From Janthinobacterium sp051380875 (GTDB taxonomy: Bacteria > Pseudomonadota > Gammaproteobacteria > Burkholderiales > Burkholderiaceae_D), in NCBI RefSeq assembly GCF_051380875.1, contig NZ_JBNYXW010000008.1, positions 62,001 to 126,000 of the forward strand: a stretch of DNA of 64,000 bases, written 5' to 3'. Positions within the stretch are counted from its first letter, which is position 1; every line of letters begins with the position of its first letter. Below are positions 1-9,595 of this stretch, one piece after another. The notes below the pieces were generated by a model that saw nothing but the letters and a program-made list of their open reading frames with translations, was not told the origin of the DNA and searched no databases. A program made the position numbers and the translations under genes.

Positions 1-610
1 GAATCAACGGCAACCCCTCCAGCGCGGCAAAAGCAATCTGTCCCTGCGCAATCACGGGATCATCAGTCGGGCCGATCAGGCTGAGTGCGATGCTCAGCAG
101 GCGTGGCTCGTCCAGATCCTCCAATGCGCGCTCCCGCAGCAGCAAAGCCAAATCCAGCCGCCCCGTGCTCAACCACTCCTCAAGCTGGGTGCCCGATCCT
201 TCCACCAGATGCAAGCGGATACGGGGAAACTGGCGCTGCACCATAGCAAAAATTTTGCTTGCAAATGCAGGTACGGCCGATGGCAGCAGACCGACATGCA
301 CCTCGCCAATGGCAACGCTGTGGGTGGCAACAATATCGTCGACCAGTTGGTCGGTCTTGATGATCAACGGCCGAATACGCTGGTAAATCACCGCACCGAA
401 CTCGGTCAGCACCACGCCGCGGCCGGTGCGCCTGAATAATTTTCCACCGCAGTATCCTTCCAGCTGGGCGAGCTGGCGGCTTATCGCCGACACAGGGCTG
501 TTGATTGCATGCGCCGCATTGGTCAGGCTGCCCAGTTCCGCGACTTTTGCAAATACCCCCCAACGCAGATCGAGGATCGGCAGCGTCATGGATGTCATAG
601 TGGAAATCAT
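1..610 (-). CDS. LysR-family transcriptional regulator (3' end outside window)
   Basis: Reading the minus strand from 610 gives an open frame to the window edge (about 203 residues). It has an N-terminal winged helix-turn-helix typical of LysR (AELGSLTNAAHAINSPVSAI, then QLEGYCGGKLFRRTGRGVVLTEFG) followed by the start of the co-inducer domain. The start at 610 is preferred because GGGA lies five bases upstream; 598 and 589 are alternatives in frame. It is the last gene in the minus-strand run after the RND exporter (gap about 48 bp), so it may regulate that cluster. This is an inference, since LysR proteins often control neighbours. The C-terminus lies beyond the window, so the ligand pocket cannot be judged. 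Confidence 0.9.
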   Translation of the reverse strand, partial: MISTMTSMTLPILDLRWGVFAKVAELGSLTNAAHAINSPVSAISRQLAQLEGYCGGKLFRRTGRGVVLTEFGAVIYQRIRPLIIKTDQLVDDIVATHSVAIGEVHVGLLPSAVPAFASKIFAMVQRQFPRIRLHLVEGSGTQLEEWLSTGRLDLALLLRERALEDLDEPRLLSIALSLIGPTDDPVIAQGQIAFAALEGLPLI

Positions 611-658
611 CGTTGTCCCATCATTGAACGTGCGCATGGCTGCCGTTTCGGGCCAGCG

Positions 659-3088
659 CTATGCAGCCTTGATTTCCATTTTCCCGCCCTGCAGTCCCTT
701 TTTGGCATGCAACGCCTCTTGTGGCAGCAGGAAATGTGCGAGCGCTGGCAACAGCACCAGGGCACCGAGCATATTCCACAGGAACATAAAGGCCAGCAAG
801 ATTCCCATGTCGGCCTGGAATTTGATGTCCGAGAAAGCCCATGTCGCCACCCCGACCGCCAGGGTCACGCCGGTCAGCATCACGACTTTTCCGGTAAATA
901 GCAGCGCCTGGTAATAAGCCTCGGACAGACTCTTTCCCTGGCGCAAGTGGGCCAGCGTCACCGAGAGGATGTAGAGCGCATAATCGACGCCGATACCGAC
1001 CCCCAATGCGATCACGGGCAGCGTTGCCACTTTTACCCCCATGCCAAGGGCAACCATCAATGCCTCCGCCAGCACCGAAGTCAGCATCAGCGGCAGCACC
1101 GCCACCACCACCGCGCGCCAGGAACGGAAGGTGATGTAGCACAGGATGATGACTGCGCCATAAACCAGGAACAGCATGTCGTGCCAAGCCTGCTTGACGA
1201 CGATGTTGGTTGCCGCCTCTATCCCGGCGCTGCCGGCCGCGATCAGGAACTGCGCATCCTTACTATTGTTGTCGCGGGCAAAGCTTTCCACTCGATCGAC
1301 CACACGGGTAAGCGTATCGGCCTTGTGGTCCTTGAGGTAGGCATAGACCGTCAACAGGTCGCAGGTTTCGTTGTATAACCCGCGCGGCGCGGAGGCGGTG
1401 ATGAAGTTGAGCATCTTCTGGTTCTTGACCAGGTCGTACCATTTGGGGTGGCCCTCGTTTAGCCCAGTCATCACGCGGCGGTTCAGCAGCGACAGGGAAT
1501 TGGTCGACTCCACGCCATCGATCTGGCGTAGTTCCCATTCCAGCGCATCGACGCGCATCAGCGTATCGTATCCAGTACAACCACTTTCTCCCGACGTCTT
1601 GACCATGACGGCGAATAGATCGCTGCTGGCGCCATAATGCGTGGTCATGAAAGCCACGTCGCGGTTGTAGCGCGACTCGGCACGCAACTCGGGCGCCCCC
1701 GGATCGAGGTCGCCGACTTTAAGGTGATGGCTCACCGCGACGGCGGCGAACGCCATCCCTGCCGAGCAAATGATCGCCAGCAGTGCCCATTTGCGCTGGG
1801 TGAACAGATCGAGGAAGCGCCACATGGCATGGCGTTGTCCGCCTTCGCTCGCTCGCTCCTCGTCGCGCAGGCTGCGCGCAGCGGCGCGCACGCTGACACC
1901 GGTGTATGACAGCAGGATCGGCAGCAAAATCAGATTGGTGAAGATCAGCGCCGCCACGCCAAGGCTGGCCGCGACCGCCAGTTCGCGGATGACCTGGATA
2001 TCAATTATCAGCAGCACGGCAAAGCCGACTGCGTCGGCCAGCAGCGCCGTGAGCCCGGCCAGGAACAGACGGCGGAAAGTAAACCGCGCCGCCACCAGTT
2101 TATGCGTGCCGCGACCGATATCTTGCATGATGCCGTTCATCTTCTGCGCGCCATGGCTCATACCGATGGCGAACACCAGGAACGGGACCAGCATCGAATA
2201 CGGATCCAGGGTGTAGCCCAAACTCGGCAACAGTCCCAATTGCCACACCGCCGCCACCAGCGAACTGGCCACCACCAGGATGGTGCTGCGGATGCAACGC
2301 GTATACCAGAACACCATAGCGCCAGCAATCACGATGGCGGCCACGAAAAATAGCAATACCTCGCGCAGGCCATCGATCAGGTCGCCAATCAGCTTGGCGA
2401 AGCCGGTGACATGGATACCGATGCCATCGGCCTGGTATTTGACGCGTATTTTATCCAGTGCGTCCGAAAATGCGACGTAGTCGAACGGCCGGTCGTCCGC
2501 ATAGCGCGCCATCAATGGCACGTAAATAACGCTGGACTTGGCATCGAGCGCCACTATTTGGCCGACTTCACCGGATCGGGCGATGTTGGCGCCGAGCTGT
2601 TGCAGGCTGCGCTCGGAGCCGTCGTACCCGTCGGGAATCACCGCCCCCCCCTCCAGCCCTTCTTCCGTCACCCCTACCCAACGTGTATTCGAGGTCCATA
2701 GCGATTTCATGGCTGCGCGCTCGACACCTGGAATCAGGAATACTTCGTCGTTGATCTTGCGCAGGGTGTCGAGATAACGGCGATCATAAATCGTGCCGCG
2801 CTCGTTGTCGACCGCGATGCGCACCGCGTTGCCCAGCCCGCTCAATTCCTTCTGATACTTGAGATAGTTGGCGATGTATGGGTGACCTGTCGGAATGGTT
2901 TTTTCAAAGCTGGCGTTGAGCTGCAGACGGGTGGCCTGGAAGCCCAGCACCGCAGTGATCAGCAGACAGATGGTTATGACGATCAAACGGTTGTTAAACA
3001 GCAGGCGCTCGACGATCGAGCCAGAGCGGGGATCGAATTGCTCAAGGCTCTGAATCACCGGCTGGGTCGGCGTTTTATTAGGATTCAT
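659..3088 (-). CDS. MMPL/RND-family efflux transporter, 809 aa
   Basis: An inner-membrane RND-superfamily permease of the MMPL type. It has two similar halves, each with one transmembrane helix (about residues 33-52 and 435-455), a large periplasmic loop, and a block of five helices (about 235-400 and 635-790), for about 12 helices in total. The second helix block contains VATLPVIALGVGIGVDYALY, a conserved RND helix-4 pattern. No membrane-fusion or TolC-type partner is adjacent. Instead it follows the YCF48-like gene by 15 bp, and the DUF1329 and DUF1302 genes lie upstream on the same strand. The same four-gene set recurs in Proteobacteria, often near aromatic, steroid or lipid metabolism genes. 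The substrate is unknown; movement of a hydrophobic compound across the envelope is inferred. Confidence 0.9.
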   Translation of the reverse strand: MNPNKTPTQPVIQSLEQFDPRSGSIVERLLFNNRLIVITICLLITAVLGFQATRLQLNASFEKTIPTGHPYIANYLKYQKELSGLGNAVRIAVDNERGTIYDRRYLDTLRKINDEVFLIPGVERAAMKSLWTSNTRWVGVTEEGLEGGAVIPDGYDGSERSLQQLGANIARSGEVGQIVALDAKSSVIYVPLMARYADDRPFDYVAFSDALDKIRVKYQADGIGIHVTGFAKLIGDLIDGLREVLLFFVAAIVIAGAMVFWYTRCIRSTILVVASSLVAAVWQLGLLPSLGYTLDPYSMLVPFLVFAIGMSHGAQKMNGIMQDIGRGTHKLVAARFTFRRLFLAGLTALLADAVGFAVLLIIDIQVIRELAVAASLGVAALIFTNLILLPILLSYTGVSVRAAARSLRDEERASEGGQRHAMWRFLDLFTQRKWALLAIICSAGMAFAAVAVSHHLKVGDLDPGAPELRAESRYNRDVAFMTTHYGASSDLFAVMVKTSGESGCTGYDTLMRVDALEWELRQIDGVESTNSLSLLNRRVMTGLNEGHPKWYDLVKNQKMLNFITASAPRGLYNETCDLLTVYAYLKDHKADTLTRVVDRVESFARDNNSKDAQFLIAAGSAGIEAATNIVVKQAWHDMLFLVYGAVIILCYITFRSWRAVVVAVLPLMLTSVLAEALMVALGMGVKVATLPVIALGVGIGVDYALYILSVTLAHLRQGKSLSEAYYQALLFTGKVVMLTGVTLAVGVATWAFSDIKFQADMGILLAFMFLWNMLGALVLLPALAHFLLPQEALHAKKGLQGGKMEIKAA

Positions 3089-3103
3089 GCAAATCTCACA
3101 TCA

Positions 3104-4186
3104 TCATGGTTGTGCTGGAATACGCAACACGCCGCGCAGGCTGGTGGCGACCAGGCTGTCGTCGCGAAGCACGGCAAGTTGCGTCAGAGGCGGGAGATTG
3201 CTGGCGATCGCACGCAGGGTTCGCCCGCGATCCTGGCTTTCGAGAATCTGTCCAGCCTGCGTGGCCAGCAGCAGCCTCCCCTTGCCACTTAAGGCCGTGG
3301 CGAGAACAGAGGCTTGCGCCCCCAGTTCCAGCTTGTCCCAACTGGCGCCATGGTCGGTCGAACGGTAGGCGTTGCCGCGCAGGCCAGCAGCAATCAGTTC
3401 GCCAGAGGGATAGGCGCTCAGCGCGAAGTAACTGCCCTGGTACGGAGAAGCCAGGCGTGTGAAGCTGCGTGCACTGTCATCTGAGCGCAGCAGCAAGCCT
3501 TGCTCGCCGGCGATATAGAGCTTAGCGCCGGCGGCGCGGATAGCGTACAGGTGCGCATCTGTCGGATTATCGAGCCGTTCGGATAAAGGTTGCCAGCTTT
3601 TTCCGCCATCGTTTGTACCGAAGAACATGTTGTAGGCACCAACGACATAGCCCGTCTTGTCGTTCTCGAAATAGAGATCGAAGAAGGGTTTGTCAGCGCC
3701 ATCCTTCACCAGCTGCTCGGCCTGATCCAAACGTTTGTGCGCACGCGGAGTTGCCTCCGCCGCCATGCCAGCCTTGGCCGCCTCTAGCGCCAGGCGCGCC
3801 GCCTGTACGCCATCGAGCTGGCGCACCCAGTTTTCGCCACCATCGGCACTGTGCAGCACCACCCCGGCATGCCCCACGGCCCATCCCTGCCGAGCGTCGA
3901 TGAAACGCACCGCTGTCAGCGTTACGCTGACCGGAGAACGCCCCTGTCGCCATGTTTTGCCCTGGTCATCCGACAGCACCACAATACCCCGCTCGCCGAC
4001 TGCCACCAGCCGCCCGCCCGCCTGCGCCAGGTCCATCAGCGCGGACTGTGCGGCGTGGGCTGTCATGGTCGCGGGCCGGTTGAGCGGCGCCGCCACTCCC
4101 TGCGCATGCAGCGCCGCCGCTGGCGGGAGCGCCAGAACCAGCGCTATGCAGACGTTCTGCACCATCAGTTTGAAACATTTCATCAT
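3104..4186 (-). CDS. YCF48-like (photosystem II assembly factor-type) beta-propeller protein
   Basis: A 360-residue secreted protein. The N-terminus is a signal peptide (hydrophobic VCIALVLALPPAAALHA before a likely cleavage site). The rest is made of BNR/YCF48-type blades with repeated patterns such as LSDDQGKTWRQG, HSADGGENWVRQ, GTNDGGKSWQPL and STDHGASWDKL. The family folds as a beta-propeller and acts in assembly or scaffolding in other systems; here it is probably periplasmic and a partner of the RND pump encoded 15 bp downstream. The start at 4186 is chosen because AGGA precedes it and it opens directly on the signal peptide. An in-frame ATG at 4219 overlaps the DUF1329 stop codon (TAATG) and remains possible. 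Confidence 0.85.
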   Translation of the reverse strand: MMKCFKLMVQNVCIALVLALPPAAALHAQGVAAPLNRPATMTAHAAQSALMDLAQAGGRLVAVGERGIVVLSDDQGKTWRQGRSPVSVTLTAVRFIDARQGWAVGHAGVVLHSADGGENWVRQLDGVQAARLALEAAKAGMAAEATPRAHKRLDQAEQLVKDGADKPFFDLYFENDKTGYVVGAYNMFFGTNDGGKSWQPLSERLDNPTDAHLYAIRAAGAKLYIAGEQGLLLRSDDSARSFTRLASPYQGSYFALSAYPSGELIAAGLRGNAYRSTDHGASWDKLELGAQASVLATALSGKGRLLLATQAGQILESQDRGRTLRAIASNLPPLTQLAVLRDDSLVATSLRGVLRIPAQP

Positions 4187-4218
4187 TGTTCCTGTTTCCG
4201 CTGCGGTCACCGCGCGCA

Positions 4219-5577
4219 TTAGCGCAATCCACCGCCGGATAGCGCTTCCGGGGTAAAGGTGGATGGGGAGTACTGCGGCATCTGCTTGTAATGGCTGGCC
4301 TTTCCGTTACCATTGCTGCTGACGAACCAGGTTCCCGACAACAGGTCGTAGAAGCCGAACGTCATCGATGTGGTGGCTGGAAAATCCGGCATCATCATCG
4401 GCAACTGCCACAAAGTCTTCCACAACTGGCCGTTGGCATCGCGCCGGTCGCCCAGCACCGCGTGCCAGGTATCCTCGTCGATGTAGTACACGCTCTTCGG
4501 CGCGACATGGCGCAGGCCCGGCTTCAACGTCGATTCCACCACCCAGACACGGTGCAGCTCCCAACGCACGAAGTCGGGATTAAGATGCTTCGGGCCGAGC
4601 ATTTCGCCGTAACTGGTCGGCTTCAGCGATTTGTTAGTGTTATACGGAATAAGGATCTCCTTTTTCCCTACGAGCTTCCAGTCGAACATGTCGATGCGCC
4701 CGCCAAACACCTCAATTTCGTCGAACGCCATGACGCCTGCGGCGGACGGGGTCGGCGTGTCACAGCAGGCATTCGGCAACTTGCGAGTACGCCGCTGGCC
4801 GGCCAGATAGACGTATGTCTGATCCTTGTCAGGGTTCATGTTCAGGCGCCCAAGAATGGCTTCGCCGGCGCGTATCGGCGGACCGGCGTTAACTAGCCGC
4901 AGCAGCCAGTAGGCACCATTGAAGCTGTCTGGCGAGCCATCCTTGTAGTAGTAAGGCATGCTCTGGTCACCCAGCGCGTCGACCGTCAACACGGCTTTCC
5001 CATCGGCCGTGACCAGCACCGATTGCATATCGAACTGCCAGTCCGCGCCACGCCAGCGCAGCAGGTGGTTCCACATCGCCTCAGCGCCGCTTTTCGGAAT
5101 CGGGAACGGAATGCCGCCGTACGCGCCGGTAGGCACCAAGTTTTCGTTCAGCTTGGCGCGGGTGGCATTCTTGGCCGTGTTGTCATACACCCACTGGGGC
5201 GCCGCCGCCGTGCGATGGGTGGGATACACGTCCAGCCGATAACTGGAGTACTTCTTCAGCATCGCCTTGGTGCCGTCAGTCAGCTTGTCGGCGTATTGAT
5301 CCATGTTCTTGGCAGTGACCGAGTACAACGGCTTTTCACTGGCATAGGGATCCTGGTCGCGCCGGCCGCCATTTTTGAAGCCGGGCAACGGCTTGATATA
5401 GCCGCCGTCCCACGCCGGTATGCTGCCATCTTTGTTGCCAGCTTTTTCCGCGCCTAGTGGGGTCAGGTTCTTGCCCAACTCCGCCGCTTCATTCGTCGAT
5501 ACTGCTGCCAACGCTATGCCACCGCAGCCAAGGCCGCCGCAGAGCAACGCCATCATGAGGCCAAGGGTAATTTTCAT
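4219..5577 (-). CDS. DUF1329 domain-containing exported protein
   Basis: A 452-residue protein with a clear signal peptide (MKITLGLMMALLCGGLGCGG...ALA) and family landmarks such as ELGKNLTPLGAEKAGNKDGS near the N-terminus and YKQMPQYSPSTFTPEALSGG at the C-terminus. DUF1329 proteins resemble LolB-type outer-membrane lipoprotein-sorting folds and are almost always encoded beside a DUF1302 protein, as here. The start at 5577 is set by GGAG seven bases upstream; the longer frame back to 5616 lacks support. It is probably periplasmic, carrying or inserting a hydrophobic substrate between the outer-membrane partner and the RND pump. That role is inferred. Confidence 0.88.
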   Translation of the reverse strand: MKITLGLMMALLCGGLGCGGIALAAVSTNEAAELGKNLTPLGAEKAGNKDGSIPAWDGGYIKPLPGFKNGGRRDQDPYASEKPLYSVTAKNMDQYADKLTDGTKAMLKKYSSYRLDVYPTHRTAAAPQWVYDNTAKNATRAKLNENLVPTGAYGGIPFPIPKSGAEAMWNHLLRWRGADWQFDMQSVLVTADGKAVLTVDALGDQSMPYYYKDGSPDSFNGAYWLLRLVNAGPPIRAGEAILGRLNMNPDKDQTYVYLAGQRRTRKLPNACCDTPTPSAAGVMAFDEIEVFGGRIDMFDWKLVGKKEILIPYNTNKSLKPTSYGEMLGPKHLNPDFVRWELHRVWVVESTLKPGLRHVAPKSVYYIDEDTWHAVLGDRRDANGQLWKTLWQLPMMMPDFPATTSMTFGFYDLLSGTWFVSSNGNGKASHYKQMPQYSPSTFTPEALSGGGLR

Positions 5578-5612
5578 TGTTGTCTCCTTTTTGTTTATTG
5601 AATTGCTTGAAA

Positions 5613-7343
5613 TCAAAATGCCCGACGTACCGACAACGAAATAAAGTCGCGGTCTTTCAGCGTTTGACGAAAATTGAAGGCTATCTGCGGCTGATTTTGC
5701 GGAGCATGCGTTACCGTGGCGTTCGTCGCTTCACCGCCGTAGTAATGGGTGTAAGTCAGACCGAAGTACCAAGCGCTCTCGTACACGCCATTCAGTCCGA
5801 TGCTGATGTCGCCGCCGTTGTCGGGTCCAAAGGATGGCCCCAGCGCCAATGAGCGGCCCTGTGGTGTATAGCCAATGCCGATCGGTACGTCGACATCCAG
5901 CCCGGACAAGACTTGGCGGTAAGTCGGCGTATACACCGCGCGCATGGAAAGGCCATCGCGCTGCGCATTCGGATCGATCGCGCTGGCATTGCGGGTAATG
6001 CTCGTCACCCGGTTCCATGCGATCTCGGCGACCAGCGCGGCCTCCTGTGCGACCCTGCTGGCAGGCAGCGTGGCCAACATCGATATATTCAGATGCGCAG
6101 TTTTCCCAACCGGGTAAGTGACGTTATCGCGGTTGTCGGCCGCGGCGAGCGGACCGCCAAAAGCGGCGGGCACTACCCCGAACAAGTCGGCGGTGGCGGT
6201 GTTGCTCAACGGCGTATTGTGGCGCACCGACGCTTCCAAGCCCACGTTAAAGCCGGCCACAGTGGTGTTGGCGCTGACGCCGGCCGTGCGGATGCCCTCG
6301 TGGTAGTACAGTCCATAATCGCCCAGCGCCGGACGCAGCACCACTTGGGGCGCCTTATCGTTATAGCGGGCGGCATAGAAGCCAAGATCCACCGCGCCGC
6401 CTTCCGGCGTCCATTTGAACTGGAAGCCACCCTGGCCGCTGTCCTTGGCGCGATAGTCCCTGCCACGTGTTGCGGCAAGCAGGCGTCCTGTCGCCGGATC
6501 GACCCCAGTGAACAGTCGCTCACCTCCCTGATCCAGGAAATCGGCAGAGGAGAAATAGCTGCCGACCGCAGGTAGGCGATGTGCCTGCCAACGGTATTGA
6601 TAGTAGCCGCCGATACTCATGTCCGGGTTCAACTGCAGTTGGCCGGATACTTGACCAACCGGCCGTATTAATTCCTTGAACTGGGTATTGGGAACCGATT
6701 GCGCCTTCACGATATCGATCGGCTGCTGGGCTGCGGCAATACCATTGCTGCCATAGAAAAGGGTCTCGCCAAAGACCAACGCATGCCGGCCGGCACGAAC
6801 GGCACCGGCCATGCCGCCGACCTCGCCCTTGGCGAACAGGAAGGCGTCGAGTAACTCGGCCTTGCGGCCGTGCAAGTCGCGAGTGGCGTTTGGAAACTGC
6901 GTATTCGGCACCGAAATGGGATTGTAGGTAGCGCCGAAGGGCGAGCTGTTGTCCGTGGCGCGATTGTAGACAGAGTCGTACCATGCGGCGCCACTAACAC
7001 GGGCCCCCACATTCTGATAAGTCAGGTCCAGCTCGGACAACAGATCGACCCTGTTCGAAATGAGGCCCTTGCTGAAATTACGATCGCCGTCGTCGAAGTT
7101 GATGGTGTTTTCGCCAATTGTCGTCTGCATCGCAGAGGCATCCTTGAGACGGAATGCACTGCTGTACTTGACCGTATTGTCCCAGCGAAGCTTGAGATCC
7201 GGCGTTCCGGTATTGAACTCGAACGCGGACGCGGACGACGTCGCCAGAAGCGCCGCAGCGGCCACAGCGATCGGGCGCTTCGACAGCACGGTTTCCAGCC
7301 ACCCCCGTCCAGGCACGCATCTCTGAATGTTAGTCTCTTCCAT
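5613..7343 (-). CDS. DUF1302 family outer-membrane protein
   Basis: A 576-residue protein, first gene of the envelope cluster. Residues about 20-40 form a signal peptide (PIAVAAAALLATSSASAFEF); the mature part is rich in alternating amphipathic strands and ends in a terminal Phe (SLSVRRAF), the usual outer-membrane beta-barrel signature. A strong GGAGG lies six bases before the ATG. It is followed after about 35 bp by the DUF1329 gene. Family knowledge: DUF1302 proteins are predicted barrels that co-occur with DUF1329 and MMPL pumps; the transported compound is not established. Here the upstream extradiol dioxygenase suggests an aromatic or steroid-like ligand, which is inference. Confidence 0.88.
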   Translation of the reverse strand: MEETNIQRCVPGRGWLETVLSKRPIAVAAAALLATSSASAFEFNTGTPDLKLRWDNTVKYSSAFRLKDASAMQTTIGENTINFDDGDRNFSKGLISNRVDLLSELDLTYQNVGARVSGAAWYDSVYNRATDNSSPFGATYNPISVPNTQFPNATRDLHGRKAELLDAFLFAKGEVGGMAGAVRAGRHALVFGETLFYGSNGIAAAQQPIDIVKAQSVPNTQFKELIRPVGQVSGQLQLNPDMSIGGYYQYRWQAHRLPAVGSYFSSADFLDQGGERLFTGVDPATGRLLAATRGRDYRAKDSGQGGFQFKWTPEGGAVDLGFYAARYNDKAPQVVLRPALGDYGLYYHEGIRTAGVSANTTVAGFNVGLEASVRHNTPLSNTATADLFGVVPAAFGGPLAAADNRDNVTYPVGKTAHLNISMLATLPASRVAQEAALVAEIAWNRVTSITRNASAIDPNAQRDGLSMRAVYTPTYRQVLSGLDVDVPIGIGYTPQGRSLALGPSFGPDNGGDISIGLNGVYESAWYFGLTYTHYYGGEATNATVTHAPQNQPQIAFNFRQTLKDRDFISLSVRRAF

Positions 7344-7898
7344 TGTTCCTCCTTATAGTTATGATTTTTCACGGCAATTACCGTTCTGGGTACTGTCCGA
7401 TCGAAACCTGCTCATGTCGCACTTTGATTGCATACCCGTTCGACGATGCTAGTTGCAATCGACCGAAAGAGAAATGTCACGCGGACTAAATCAGAGTTGG
7501 TATTTTTGACAAATCAGAGGTATCACCGCATCACGTGAGGAGTGTCAGGCGTGCCGGACCGGGGCCGACCCAGGCATAGGTTGTGCGGCGCGGGCACAAG
7601 GCATGCCGATCGCGATCCGACCCGACATGACCCAGCGGTCTCATTTTTTTAAGGTTGGGAACATTTGCCACAGTACCGGGAGCGAAGCTCCGGAATTGCC
7701 TGTCCAGAGTGAACAGAGTCAAGCACGAGCATTGTCACAGCGTCGCCTGGACCTGTCGCTGCGATTGGCGTTGCGCCGCGCTGGCAATCGCCAGCACCAG
7801 CGCGCGCCAGCGCCCAAAGGCGCGGCGCGGCCGCAGTTCATTTTCAGAATGACGGCAAGGATATGCCGCCTTTGATGCCTATTAAGCCTTATAACGCA
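7344..7898. other. Intergenic region upstream of the DUF1302 cluster
   Basis: About 555 bp between the DUF1302 start and the stop of the upstream VOC gene, both on the minus strand. The first 150 bp before the DUF1302 ATG are A/T-richer than the rest and are the likely promoter area for the envelope operon. The part from about 7550 to 7890 is GC-rich, and its open frames have no recognisable protein features. I see no RNA gene or mobile-element end in it. Confidence 0.5.
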
Positions 7899-8855
7899 TT
7901 AGGCCGCCTTTTGCGCCTGGGCCGCCGGAGGGGGGCCGGACGGAGCCCACTTGTCGGTCTGTTTGAACAGGAACAGCTGCGAAGCGTCGGCGCCCGCCGG
8001 CAAATCGCGTGCCACCCAGGAGGCGTCGTGGTGGTCCATGTCGGCGTCGTACTCGACGTGGCAGCCCAATGGACTGTTGAAATACCAGAACCAGTTAGAA
8101 CCCATGCGATGGCGACCCGGCCCCCAGAACGACTCGTAGCCCTTGGCGACGAAGCGGTATCCGGCCTGCAACACGGCCGTCGGACCGGACATATGGAAGG
8201 TAAAATGCTCGACGCCCTTCATGAATGGTGGCGTCTGGATCAGGAACAGTGTGTGATGGTCAACGGTGCCTGCAGGCTGCAGGAACGATCCCGCGCCGTC
8301 AAGGCGGTCGGTGCAGCGAAAACCCAGGCGCTCGGTGTAAAACTTTGCCGCCTTTACCTCGTCCGGCACGAAGTACACGACATGGGACAAGGTCAAAGGT
8401 GTGCAATCGGCATCTTCGATTGCGCCCAGCGCATTCACCGGGCGGCCTGGCTGCGAGCCGGGTGAATTGATGGCCTCTGCCTTGACGTCAATCTTGCGGC
8501 GTATCGTCACCTGAAAGCCGAGTACAAATCCCATGTCGTCAGCCACTTCGATCGAGCCGTCGACGAAGCGCTTGACTTCGCGGTCGCGGCCAAGCTCGGA
8601 TGCGATCGCATCGACTGTGGCGCTGTCAGCTACGCCATAAATCGTCTTGCGCAGGCACGAGGCCGTACCCATCGAAGGCGGTAATGCAGGGTCATCCGAA
8701 GCAGCGATCACGATCGCCGTGCCATCCAGGGCTTCGAAACGCCCTCCCTGTTCAGTAACGTCAACATGAAACAAACCATAGTCCTTCAAGTACTGAGCGC
8801 ATGCCGCGACATTGTCCACGCCAAATACCAATGCATCCGGTCCGATGATATTCAT
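7899..8855 (-). CDS. VOC-superfamily extradiol ring-cleavage dioxygenase-like protein, two-domain
   Basis: A 318-residue protein with two vicinal-oxygen-chelate modules, like the 2,3-dihydroxybiphenyl/catechol 2,3-dioxygenase group. The C-terminal module carries the expected metal ligands: His in LSHVVYF, His in GVEHFTFHM, and Glu in CHVEYDADMD, preceded by the GPGRH...GSNWFWYF stretch seen in type I extradiol enzymes. A ferrous-iron catechol-cleaving role is therefore likely; the substrate is unknown. The start at 8855 is set by AAGGAG about nine bases upstream; the longer frame to 8969 lacks a ribosome-binding site. It lies upstream of, and on the same strand as, the DUF1302 cluster, so the cleaved aromatic and the transported compound may be related. 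Confidence 0.85.
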   Translation of the reverse strand: MNIIGPDALVFGVDNVAACAQYLKDYGLFHVDVTEQGGRFEALDGTAIVIAASDDPALPPSMGTASCLRKTIYGVADSATVDAIASELGRDREVKRFVDGSIEVADDMGFVLGFQVTIRRKIDVKAEAINSPGSQPGRPVNALGAIEDADCTPLTLSHVVYFVPDEVKAAKFYTERLGFRCTDRLDGAGSFLQPAGTVDHHTLFLIQTPPFMKGVEHFTFHMSGPTAVLQAGYRFVAKGYESFWGPGRHRMGSNWFWYFNSPLGCHVEYDADMDHHDASWVARDLPAGADASQLFLFKQTDKWAPSGPPPAAQAQKAA

Positions 8856-9218
8856 TTTCTTTCTCTCCTTGTAAATTTGGGCAGGTGCGGGCCACCGCTC
8901 TGGCGAAATACGCCGATCGGAATGCGAGGCAAATGTTGTATCGCTCATCGCCGGAGAGTGATCCAGCACGACGCGTAGATGCCGGTTGCGCCCCGAATTC
9001 GCCCGGGCACAATGGCCTGAAGACCTTTATTTTTTAATACCGTTGAAGATACGACTCACTCACCCCGGTGTAAAACGCTTTTGGTTGCACGCAGCTATTC
9101 ACAGAATCGAATGATACGGGGCCGATGAATTCTTCACATATATCAAATAGAGTCAACCTGATGTTCCCTGGCTTTTTCGAACACTCTGGTTTGATAGACT
9201 TCACCAACTAGAGAATTT
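8856..9218. other. Intergenic stretch before the IS3 remnant
   Basis: About 360 bp. The left part holds the promoter area of the VOC dioxygenase gene (minus strand). From about 9150 the sequence resembles the leader of an IS3-type element (a TTTGATAGACTTCACCAAC stretch just before its orfA ATG), so the boundary of the broken insertion sequence probably lies near 9150. No complete gene or clear terminal inverted repeat can be made out. Confidence 0.45.
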
Positions 9219-9595
9219 ATGAAACGCTCAGCAACATACACGTCAGAGCTTCGGGAAGAAGCGGCAAAGCTGCTCTTGACGCAGGGCCTGACGCAGGAAG
9301 GCGCCGCCTTACGCCTCGCCATTCCCAAGGGAACGCTGGTCAGCGGCAAGGCGCGGCACGTCGTCCAAAGTAGCTCCTGGCAGCCGCTCTATACCCGAAC
9401 TTGAGGCCAAGGTAAGCAAGCTTCGTAAAGAGTTCGCAGAAGCCCGCATGGAGCGCGATATCGTAAAAATGGCGGCAGCATACTTCGCGCGGGAGTCCCT
9501 GCCAAGTACGTGATCATAAAGACAAACTGACTCGAATATCGCGTCACTGTCCTGTGCTGCGGTTTTGACGTCTCGCACAACGATTTCTATGTTTC
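9219..9595 (+). pseudogene. IS3-family transposase remnant (orfA and the start of orfB, frameshifted)
   Basis: The frame from 9219 begins MKRSATYTSELREEAAKLLL...GLTQEGAALRLAIPKGTL, the helix-turn-helix of IS3-family OrfA. After about 9365 the coding sense moves to another frame, which reads APGSRSIPELEAKVSKLRKE then MERDIVKMAAAYFARESLP and stops at 9511-9513, matching the normal OrfA leucine-zipper end. Overlapping it, 9504-9595 reads as the N-terminus of OrfB (KYVIIKTN, an in-frame stop, LEYRVTVLC...FDVSHNDFYV). With one frameshift, one stop and no catalytic domain this is a dead remnant, cut off where the next transposase fragment begins. Confidence 0.8.

Noticed and set aside
1743..4256. 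Long plus-strand frames opposite the RND and YCF48-like genes
   Set aside because: Arg/Pro/His-rich shadows of real minus-strand genes; the minus-strand proteins carry clear domains.
7603..7875. 90-residue frame between the DUF1302 and VOC genes
   Set aside because: Arg/Ala/Gln-rich composition typical of chance frames in GC-rich DNA, with no ribosome-binding site or recognisable domain.
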